From Spirochaetaceae bacterium (GTDB taxonomy: Bacteria; Spirochaetota; Spirochaetia; SZUA-6; Fen-1364), in NCBI GenBank assembly GCA_003170115.1, contig PMZS01000264.1:1-7066 (forward strand): a stretch of DNA of 7,066 nt, read 5' to 3'. The translations under genes were made by a program, and so were the position numbers. A model generated the notes under the pieces. That model was not told the DNA's origin. It saw only the letters and a list, made by a program, of their open reading frames with translations, and searched no databases. Positions 1 through 5,280 of this stretch are shown piece after piece (the first letter of the stretch is position 1; each line of letters opens with the position of its first letter).

Positions 1-1
1 G

Positions 2-1435
2 GATGACTCCCTCATCGAGAAGTTCTTCGCGGAAGGAAACCTCTCGCCGGAAGAGGTCAGGAAGGGCCTTTCCAGCGGGATGAAGGCCGGCAAGCTCTTT
101 CCTGTCCTCTGCGGCGCGGGACTCACGGGCGCCGGGGTCCAGTGTCTTCTGAACTTCATCACCTGTGCGGCGCCGTCGCCCGAAGGGGTCGCACGAGGAA
201 AGACGGCAGAAGGCACGGATATCGAGCGGAAAGTTTCCGAGTCAGAGCCTGCCTCCTGCTTCGTGTTCAAGACCGCCATGGACCAGTTCACCGGCAAGCT
301 CTCCTATTTCAAGGTCATGTCGGGGAAGATCTCGGCGGACGCGGACCTCCTGATCGCCCGTGAGGGGAAGAAGGAAAAGATCACGAAGGTCTACACCTGC
401 ATCGGCAAGAAACTGGAAGAGGCGTCCGAGCTGGCCGCGGGAGACCTCGGGCTGTTCACGAAGAGCGCGTCCCTGCGGACCAATGACACCCTGCATGCGC
501 CCGGCTCACCCATCATCTATCCTTCACTCGAGCTTCCCACCCCCGTGCATGCGCTGGCCATCGCGGCGAAGGCGAAGAAGGACGAGGACAAGATGAACCA
601 GATGCTGCATCGCATCACGGAGGAAGACCATACCTTCCTCCTTTCCTACGACAAGGAGACCAAGGAGACCGTCATCTCCGGCATGGGAGAGCTGCACATC
701 TCCATGATCCTGGACAAGATCCGGGAGAACCAGAAGATCGAGATGGAAACGAAGATCCCGCGCGTCGCCTATCGGGAAACGATCATGGGCAAGGCCGAGG
801 CGGAGTTCACCCACAAGAAGCAGACCGGCGGCCACGGTCAGTACGCAAAGGTGTCCCTCGAAGTCAACCCGATCCCGCGCGGGGAGAGGTACAAGTTCAC
901 CAACGCCATCTTCGGTGGCGCGGTCTCCAAGGGGTACATCCCCGGCGTGGAAAAAGGAATCATCGAGGCCATGGAGGCCGGCGACCTGGCCGGCTACCCC
1001 GTGGTGGACGTGGAAGCCCGGATCGTGGACGGCAAGGAGCACCCGGTGGACTCCTCGGAGCTCGCGTTCAAGCTGGCCGCACGGGGAGCATTCCGCGAGT
1101 GCGTGAAAAACGCCAAGCCGGTCCTCCTTGAGCCGGTATGCAACCTCACCGTATTCGTCGACGAGCAGTACCTCGGCGCGGTCCTCTCTGACCTCAGCGG
1201 TAAGCGCGGGAAGGTGCAGGGCCAGAGCCCGATCGGCGGCGGGATCCTCGAGATCAAGGCCCAGGTGCCCCAGGCGGAGCTCATGCACTATGCGATCGAC
1301 CTGAAGGCGCTCACCGCGAGCACGGGCTCATTCGAGCTGGAGTTCGACCACTACAGCCCGATCTCGGGCCGGATCGCCGAGGACGTGATCAAGGCGGCCC
1401 AGGCTGCCAAAGCGGAAGAGAAGGAAAAAGACTAG
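2..1435 (+). CDS. fusA: Elongation factor G-like translational GTPase (EF-G2/FusA2 type), 5' end outside window
   Basis: This is the C-terminal 477 codons of an EF-G family protein (family length about 690 aa). The frame is open from base 2, and the codons before the first ATG (position 80) already match EF-G, so the true start lies upstream of the window. Numbering from base 2, residues 1-55 are the end of the G domain with CGAG (37-40) at the G5 loop. Domain II is about 85-160 and domain III about 176-260, with SGMGELH ending at 232. Domain IV has TGGHGQY (275-281) and DSSELAF (350-356), and domain V is about 377-460 with DLSGKRG (397-403). A lysine/glutamate-rich tail follows. EF-G drives GTP-dependent translocation on the ribosome and, with RRF, ribosome recycling. 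The GHGQY form, in place of the canonical GRGQY, and the unusual G5 loop resemble the EF-G2/FusA2 paralogue branch, so it may not be the housekeeping EF-G. The P-loop is not visible, so GTPase competence cannot be judged. The stop codon overlaps the stop of the converging membrane-protein gene. Confidence 0.93.
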   Translation, partial: DDSLIEKFFAEGNLSPEEVRKGLSSGMKAGKLFPVLCGAGLTGAGVQCLLNFITCAAPSPEGVARGKTAEGTDIERKVSESEPASCFVFKTAMDQFTGKLSYFKVMSGKISADADLLIAREGKKEKITKVYTCIGKKLEEASELAAGDLGLFTKSASLRTNDTLHAPGSPIIYPSLELPTPVHALAIAAKAKKDEDKMNQMLHRITEEDHTFLLSYDKETKETVISGMGELHISMILDKIRENQKIEMETKIPRVAYRETIMGKAEAEFTHKKQTGGHGQYAKVSLEVNPIPRGERYKFTNAIFGGAVSKGYIPGVEKGIIEAMEAGDLAGYPVVDVEARIVDGKEHPVDSSELAFKLAARGAFRECVKNAKPVLLEPVCNLTVFVDEQYLGAVLSDLSGKRGKVQGQSPIGGGILEIKAQVPQAELMHYAIDLKALTASTGSFELEFDHYSPISGRIAEDVIKAAQAAKAEEKEKD

Positions 1436-1851
1436 AGGAAGAGCCGCTCGGGAAGAAAAAAATGGAGAACTGCCGCGGCGAGCCCGAACGCCCCGAGCGC
1501 GGTGCGGTACGACACGTGCGCCTGCACGATCCTGCCTTTGCGAGCGGCCTGCTGCTCGCCCGGAAAGAGCGCTTCCTGCCTGAGCACATCGAAGAGCAGG
1601 GCAATGCCGATCGCGATTCCGACGACGCTGGGGAAGAGGTCACCAAGGATCAGCGGCGGGGCCGCGGGAACAAAGAGCGTGGCTATCCCCACGAGCAGCG
1701 CCGCCAGTCCCGTGATTATCCGGGCCCGCCGCGCTGAGAGCGCAGCGAGAATTGCTGCCAGGGACTTGAATCTGTCCGACATCCAGTCCGCGCTGAGGGT
1801 GGCGCCGGCCAAGAAATTGGCGGCGACCGAAAGCAGGTAGAACTGAAGCAT
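1432..1851 (-). CDS. Small four-helix integral membrane protein, unknown function
   Basis: The gene encodes 139 residues and I do not recognise the family. Hydrophobic segments lie at about residues 2-22, 44-62, 65-90 and 116-134. Two basic or polar loops, RRAR at 41-44 and the stretch 91-112 (RQEALFPGEQQAARKGR), suggest cytoplasmic loops. The start at 1851 is chosen because GGGAGGGGAGGG lies directly upstream as a Shine-Dalgarno sequence and a sigma70-like promoter ends 19 bases before the ATG. An in-frame ATG at 1899 falls inside the -35 box and cannot be on this transcript. The last codons contain a run of seven T (A7 on the plus strand, 1456-1462) within His-Phe-Phe-Leu. The stop TAG shares CTAG with the stop of the EF-G gene. 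The gene seems to form its own transcription unit downstream of the lipoprotein operon. The promoter, RBS and coherent helix pattern make it likely real; the function is unknown. Confidence 0.78.
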   Translation of the reverse strand: MLQFYLLSVAANFLAGATLSADWMSDRFKSLAAILAALSARRARIITGLAALLVGIATLFVPAAPPLILGDLFPSVVGIAIGIALLFDVLRQEALFPGEQQAARKGRIVQAHVSYRTALGAFGLAAAVLHFFLPERLFL

Positions 1852-1863
1852 CCCTCCCCTCCC
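1852..1863 (-). promoter_or_regulatory. Purine-rich Shine-Dalgarno sequence deciding the start of the membrane protein gene
   Basis: On the minus strand GGGAGGGGAGGG runs directly into the ATG at 1851. GGGAGG at 1863-1858 leaves a spacing of six bases. It is the strongest Shine-Dalgarno match noted at the starts in the window and supports the 139-residue reading over a longer start at 1899. Confidence 0.75.
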
Positions 1864-1870
1864 GCATTCA

Positions 1871-1899
1871 ATTGTAGGGCCCGTTGGCGCGGTCGTCAA
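1871..1899 (-). promoter_or_regulatory. Sigma70-type promoter of the four-helix membrane protein gene
   Basis: The minus strand reads TTGACG (1899-1894), a 17-base spacer, then TACAAT (1876-1871). Both boxes are one mismatch from consensus and the spacing is optimal. The start of transcription is expected near 1863-1865, giving a leader of about 12-14 bases that just contains the Shine-Dalgarno sequence. It implies the gene is not dependent on read-through from the operon upstream. Confidence 0.75.
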
Positions 1900-1900
1900 G

Positions 1901-1925
1901 GCGAGCCTCCGGCGTGAGAGCTCGC
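1901..1925 (-). terminator. GC-rich stem-loop just after the lipoprotein operon, possible weak terminator
   Basis: The arms GCGAGC (1925-1920) and GCTCGC (1906-1901) are perfectly complementary around a 13-base centre. With one bulged base the stem extends by two pairs. It begins one base after the last stop codon of the operon. No U tract follows, since the next bases are the -35 box of the following promoter, so it would be a poor intrinsic terminator. It may slow decay from the 3' end or simply be a chance hairpin in GC-rich DNA. Confidence 0.3.
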
Positions 1926-1926
1926 T

Positions 1927-2448
1927 CTACGGCGCGCGGAGCCAGAGCGTCACATGAGCGTCCCCGATGCTGACCTCTGCCTGTACTTTCTTCGCGTTCC
2001 CGACATGGGGCAGATCGCCCCGCAGGGTAATGGGCGATCTTTCCAGTCCCCCCGCCACGATCACCTGCACCGCCGTGCCGGGGAGAGAAAAACGCACGGT
2101 CGCCTCCGGCACGAGCGACGGTTTCACCGCGCCCGGAGCGCTGGACATAAAGGTGACTCCGACGATGAGCCTGTCCTGGTAGGGGGTGGCGCGCAGGGTG
2201 AGCTGCCAGCCCGCAAGGGCCGCCCTGTTCACCGGCGTGTTCGGCACGATCCGGAACAGGATGAACAGCCCGAGGGCGACCACGAGAAGGGGAATGTATG
2301 TGAACGGCCCGCGGCGTCCCCCGCGGCGTCGGGAGACGGACGGTCCGCGGCCGGGGAGGGCGGGGCGTGGAAGCTCGCTTGCGTGCCGGGCCTCCGTGTC
2401 ATCGTAGACGACAGCGCCTTTCTTGACGTTCAGGACGGGATGCTTCAT
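1927..2448 (-). CDS. Small bitopic membrane protein, third gene of the lipoprotein operon, unknown function
   Basis: The gene encodes 173 residues and I do not recognise the family. The N-terminus opens MKHPVLNVKKGAVVYDD and is followed by a proline- and arginine-rich stretch (about 28-47, including RRRGGRR). One strong transmembrane helix lies at about 49-68 (FTYIPLLVVALGLFILFRIV). The remaining 100 residues have alternating hydrophobic residues and look beta-rich. By the positive-inside rule the basic N-terminus is cytoplasmic and the C-terminal domain is outside the membrane. The start at 2448 is chosen because its ATG overlaps the TGA stop of nnr as ATGA, preceded by GGAG at no spacing. 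That arrangement suits translational re-initiation by ribosomes finishing nnr rather than independent initiation. An in-frame ATG at 2499 lies inside nnr and would add residues that read like nnr in another frame. Function cannot be inferred from the sequence. Confidence 0.8.
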   Translation of the reverse strand: MKHPVLNVKKGAVVYDDTEARHASELPRPALPGRGPSVSRRRGGRRGPFTYIPLLVVALGLFILFRIVPNTPVNRAALAGWQLTLRATPYQDRLIVGVTFMSSAPGAVKPSLVPEATVRFSLPGTAVQVIVAGGLERSPITLRGDLPHVGNAKKVQAEVSIGDAHVTLWLRAP

Positions 2449-3983
2449 CTCCAGAGAACGCGTGACACCAGGGGAACCAGGTCTTCGGCCAGGAACCACC
2501 CGTTCCGGCGCGCCGCAAGCGCTCCCGTGAAAGCGTGGAGCGAAACTCCGAATCGGGAGGCTTCGAGAGGCGCGAGCCCGCCGGCAATCCCCGCGGCGAT
2601 GAGCCCGGCCAGGACATCCCCGGCCCCGCCAGTCGCCAGCGCGGGATTCCCGCCGTCGAGAATCCAGTAGCGGCCGTCGGGCCCTGCGATGATCGGGGAG
2701 TGACCCTTTAGAACCACAACGGCGTTCAGCCTCCCGCTGGCCGAAAGCGCGTGTCCCACCGGATCGTCCAGCACATCGTCACGAGCCACTCCCGTGAGCC
2801 GGGCGAACTCACCCGGGTGAGGCGTGAGCACCCACCGTCCACCAAGGTTGACTTCCCGCGCGGCAGCCTTTCTTCCCAGGAGTGTGATCGCATCCGCATC
2901 GATGACGCCCTGGAGAGGAAGTGAAAGCAGGAAGTCTAGCCATGCGGACTTGTCTTCCGAGTGCCCCCATCCGGGTCCGACAAGGACTCCGGAATACCGC
3001 GAAGGGTCCCAGGCATCTTCCCCACGTTCGGACGAGCCCCTCTTCCGGGCTGCGTCCGGCGGGTCCCAGGGACTGCACATGACCGAGGTAAGCTTCGGTG
3101 CGACGACCGGGTAGATCTGCGTGTCGACAAAGAGGGTCACAAGGCCCACGCGGGCGCGCGCGGCGGCAGTGGCGCACAACCATGCGGCACCGGTGGTGCC
3201 CCGGGCGCCGGCAAAAACCGCGAGGTGGCCGCGCCTGTTCTTGTAGGTGTCCGCCGGAATCGGCGGGGCCAGCCTCTTCCACGCCCGGGACGAAAGCAGC
3301 TCGCCGGCAATTGCGGAGTCTTCCACCAGGGCCGGGGGAAATCCGACGGGAACTACACAGATGCGCCCGCACAGCGCGCGCGCCCGCGGAAGGTAGAGGC
3401 AGAGCTTCGGCAGTCCCATCGTCAGGGTCAGGTCGGCGCGGACCGCAGGAGAGCCCGATGTGTACCCATCCCCGACGCCGCTGGGCACGTCGAGCGCGGC
3501 TTTTCTTCCCGGGCTCTGGTTTATGCACCGAACCAGATCCGACAGGGGCTGCCGCAGCGCGCCCTTGATGCCGGTTCCCGCGATGCCGTCCAGTATCCAC
3601 GAGGCTTCCGCGATACGGCTCATCACCAGGTCCGGCTGCACCGGCCAGTCGATCGTCTCGATCCCCAGGGCGTCGCATGCCGCGAGGTTCCGGCCGGGGT
3701 CCGAACCCCTCGCGGGCCTGCCGCCGGCCAGCACGATGGTAAGAGGCTCCACGTGCTGCACCGCCGCCTGCCGGGCCATGACAAAGGCGTCTCCGCCATT
3801 GTTGCCACTGCCTGCCACGAAGACCAGCCGGCCACGGGGCCGCCGCCCCCCCCAGGCGAGCCGTCGCAGGATGGCCCAGGCCTTCACGCCTGCGTCTTCC
3901 ATTAAAAGCATCGAGGGGAACGCGAACTCGGCCTGCGTCCGGCTGTCGATGCGCGCCATGGCCTCCGAGCTCACGATCTTCAC
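2445..3983 (-). CDS. nnr: Bifunctional NAD(P)H-hydrate epimerase / ADP-dependent NAD(P)H-hydrate dehydratase
   Basis: Nnr repairs damaged nicotinamide cofactors in the cytoplasm. The N-terminal YjeF_N domain epimerises R- and S-NAD(P)HX, and the C-terminal ribokinase-like domain dehydrates the S form back to NAD(P)H using ADP. The protein has 512 residues, typical of the fused form. Epimerase motifs are SGNNGGD (59-65), LDGIAGTG (131-138) and DVPSG (165-169). Dehydratase motifs are the glycine-rich GHLAVFAGARGTTGA (252-266), TPHPGE (387-392), KGHS (426-429) and NPALATGGAGDV ending at 457, where Asp456 of GGAGD is the expected catalytic base. Both active sites look complete. The GTG start at 3983 has AAGGGG seven bases upstream, inside the end of the lipoprotein gene. 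An ATG at 4019 would overlap that gene by 34 bases and lies upstream of this RBS. It is the second gene of the operon, 2 bases after the lipoprotein stop. An eight-G tract lies in the epimerase half. Confidence 0.93.
   Translation of the reverse strand: MKIVSSEAMARIDSRTQAEFAFPSMLLMEDAGVKAWAILRRLAWGGRRPRGRLVFVAGSGNNGGDAFVMARQAAVQHVEPLTIVLAGGRPARGSDPGRNLAACDALGIETIDWPVQPDLVMSRIAEASWILDGIAGTGIKGALRQPLSDLVRCINQSPGRKAALDVPSGVGDGYTSGSPAVRADLTLTMGLPKLCLYLPRARALCGRICVVPVGFPPALVEDSAIAGELLSSRAWKRLAPPIPADTYKNRRGHLAVFAGARGTTGAAWLCATAAARARVGLVTLFVDTQIYPVVAPKLTSVMCSPWDPPDAARKRGSSERGEDAWDPSRYSGVLVGPGWGHSEDKSAWLDFLLSLPLQGVIDADAITLLGRKAAAREVNLGGRWVLTPHPGEFARLTGVARDDVLDDPVGHALSASGRLNAVVVLKGHSPIIAGPDGRYWILDGGNPALATGGAGDVLAGLIAAGIAGGLAPLEASRFGVSLHAFTGALAARRNGWFLAEDLVPLVSRVLWR
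3846..3853. repeat. Homopolymeric tract of eight C (G8 on the coding strand) inside nnr
   Basis: Eight consecutive C on the plus strand encode Gly-Gly with flanking Trp and Arg bases in the epimerase domain of Nnr, just before the conserved beta-strand leading to SGNNGGD. At this length the reading frame is intact. Any one-base change would break the protein early. Confidence 0.9.
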
Positions 3984-3985
3984 GA

Positions 3986-5218
3986 CTATTCCCCTTTCAG
4001 CAGGAGGTCCGAACGCCACCAGGACACGTGCGCCTTCGACTTGTCGGCGAGGAGCCCGTATATGATGCCCGTGGAAGAGAGATGGATATCGCGGAAGGCG
4101 AGCTCCGAATCCTCGATGACCACGCGCCTTTGGGCGCGCACACGCCCCGAGGAATCCACGATCTGCAGGGTGTAGAGGTTCGTGTCGGTGTAGGCAAGCA
4201 GGTAGAAATACCCGCCGGTGCTCACCCCGAGCAGGTCACTGGGCGGTGAGGGTATCTCGATGGTCTTCAACCCCGCCTTGGTCCGGTGCGGGGGATTCGC
4301 AGGGAACTCGACAAAGCCGGGGATGTACTGCTGGGTGCGAAGGTCCAGCTTGTATGCCCGGGTGGTAACCGCGTCATTTGAGGCGGATGCCGCGGCGCGT
4401 GCGTCCACGACGTCCTTGTAGGAGGAAAGGATGAGGTACAGGAGCGGTGACTGCAGGTCCGGGAGCACGGTCACCAGCGCCTGCGTCACTCCGCGCTCGG
4501 GCTTGGCCGGCAGGTTGCTGTTGGAGATTTCCACCTGGTACAAGGGCGCACCGTCACGCGAATACCAGAACACCTCCCACGAGCCCGGGAGCCGGCAGAC
4601 CACGACGAGCTGGTCGTTCGAGGTCACGTACAAGGCCGACACGTACGGAAAGGGCGATCCTCCGATCCCTTCCTCCCCGAGGGAACCGAGCTGACGGCCC
4701 TTACGATCAAAACGCAGGATTGCGCGACTGCGGGTCACCCCACGGTCCGTATCCTTGACCGCTTTCACGTCGGGGACGGCGTCCTCCACGTACAGGGTGC
4801 GGTCGCTGGCAACCGCCACGTGCCCGATGTCGGCAAAGGGATAGGCGACGAATCCACGCGTTGTCACTTCAGGAGCGTTCACGTCCGACGGGCCGAGGTT
4901 CGTCGGTGCAGGGTTCGTCTGCGGGTTGTAGAGAAGAAAGATCAGGTCGCCGTACGAGGAGAAAACCATGACCTTGCCCGCGTTCCCATTGGCAACGTAG
5001 AACCATCCATCCCGCATGGTGAGGCTGTTGGCGCGTTCGACCATGGCGTTCTCAAACTGGAACAGGTCGATCTGGTCTTCCATCTTGCCCATGGACAGGG
5101 AGAACAGCTCGCTGCTCACCAGCTCTTCGATTCCCTTTCTCTGGCAACCGGCGAGCGCGATGACGGCAAGGCATGCGGCAGCGAAAAGGGCGGGACGTCT
5201 GCGGAACTTGTGCGGCAT
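3986..5218 (-). CDS. Secreted lipoprotein with beta-propeller-like repeats, possibly LIC_12708 family
   Basis: The gene encodes 410 residues. The N-terminus is a lipoprotein signal peptide: basic n-region MPHKFRRR, hydrophobic core at about 10-21, and lipobox LAGC with the lipidated cysteine at position 25. The mature part shows repeated short beta-strand units of the kind 'hydrophobic strand, D/N-G turn, hydrophobic strand', at about 65-97, 131-180, 191-232 and 340-410. This resembles NHL or other propeller blades. No catalytic motif is visible. I recall a spirochaete lipoprotein family called LIC_12708 that looks like this, but I cannot verify the match. The protein should be anchored to the outer face of the inner membrane or in the outer membrane. 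It is the first gene of the three-gene operon with nnr and a bitopic membrane protein. The ATG at 5218 gives a complete signal peptide. The only SD-like bases (GGGG, 5227-5224) lie before the predicted transcription start. Confidence 0.85.
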   Translation of the reverse strand: MPHKFRRRPALFAAACLAVIALAGCQRKGIEELVSSELFSLSMGKMEDQIDLFQFENAMVERANSLTMRDGWFYVANGNAGKVMVFSSYGDLIFLLYNPQTNPAPTNLGPSDVNAPEVTTRGFVAYPFADIGHVAVASDRTLYVEDAVPDVKAVKDTDRGVTRSRAILRFDRKGRQLGSLGEEGIGGSPFPYVSALYVTSNDQLVVVCRLPGSWEVFWYSRDGAPLYQVEISNSNLPAKPERGVTQALVTVLPDLQSPLLYLILSSYKDVVDARAAASASNDAVTTRAYKLDLRTQQYIPGFVEFPANPPHRTKAGLKTIEIPSPPSDLLGVSTGGYFYLLAYTDTNLYTLQIVDSSGRVRAQRRVVIEDSELAFRDIHLSSTGIIYGLLADKSKAHVSWWRSDLLLKGE

Positions 5219-5227
5219 CGACGCCCC

Positions 5228-5256
5228 ATCGTAGCGGCCTTCCCTTGACCTGTCAA
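5228..5256 (-). promoter_or_regulatory. Sigma70-type promoter of the lipoprotein-nnr operon
   Basis: The minus strand reads TTGACA (5256-5251), a perfect -35 box, a 17-base spacer, then TACGAT (5233-5228). Transcription should start around 5218-5222, next to the ATG at 5218, so the leader would be about 0-4 bases. Its -35 box abuts that of the secA promoter on the other strand. Confidence 0.75.
5245..5256. repeat. Perfect inverted repeat TTGAC-CT-GTCAA made of two abutting -35 boxes
   Basis: Five-base arms TTGAC and GTCAA flank CT. The left half plus C is the -35 box of secA, and the right half read on the minus strand is the -35 box of the lipoprotein operon. The symmetry may come only from the two promoter elements, or it may also serve as an operator for a dimeric regulator. 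Confidence 0.8.
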
Positions 5257-5274
5257 TCTCCCGGGCGGTACAAT
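5245..5274 (+). promoter_or_regulatory. Sigma70-type promoter of secA, predicted to give a leaderless mRNA
   Basis: TTGACC (5245-5250), an 18-base spacer, then TACAAT (5269-5274). Six bases separate the -10 box from the ATG at 5281, so the usual distance from -10 to +1 puts transcription start exactly at the A of the start codon. No Shine-Dalgarno sequence is present between them (GGCGGC only). Confidence 0.72.
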
Positions 5275-5280
5275 GGCGGC

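Noticed and set aside
80..82. ATG at 80 as the start of the EF-G gene
   Set aside because: The frame is open to the left edge and its upstream codons match EF-G, so the gene is cut by the window and this ATG is an internal methionine.
524..1288. Minus-strand open frame of 254 codons inside the EF-G gene
   Set aside because: Fully antisense to a well-conserved EF-G, with no family resemblance and a shadow-like composition.
1455..1462. The poly-A run after the EF-G stop as part of a transcription terminator
   Set aside because: On the plus strand it is A rather than T and no stable hairpin precedes a T tract. It codes for Phe-Phe in the minus-strand gene.
1897..1899. ATG at 1899 as the start of the four-helix membrane protein
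   Set aside because: It lies within the -35 box of the gene's own promoter, and its 16 extra residues are not hydrophobic or conserved-looking.
2497..2499. ATG at 2499 as the start of the third operon gene
   Set aside because: It gives a longer overlap with nnr, and the ATGA junction at 2448 explains initiation better.
1954..2670. Plus-strand open frame of 238 codons opposite the third operon gene and the end of nnr
   Set aside because: The product is an Arg/Ser/Pro/Ala-rich shadow, and the minus-strand gene has a clear start overlap with nnr and a membrane helix.
2961..3905. Plus-strand open frame of 314 codons opposite nnr
   Set aside because: Antisense to conserved Nnr motifs; the product is rich in Arg, Gly and Pro without domains.
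4017..4019. ATG at 4019 as the start of nnr
   Set aside because: It would overlap the lipoprotein gene by 34 bases and lies upstream of the good RBS. GTG at 3983 has AAGGGG seven bases upstream and begins where Nnr homology begins.
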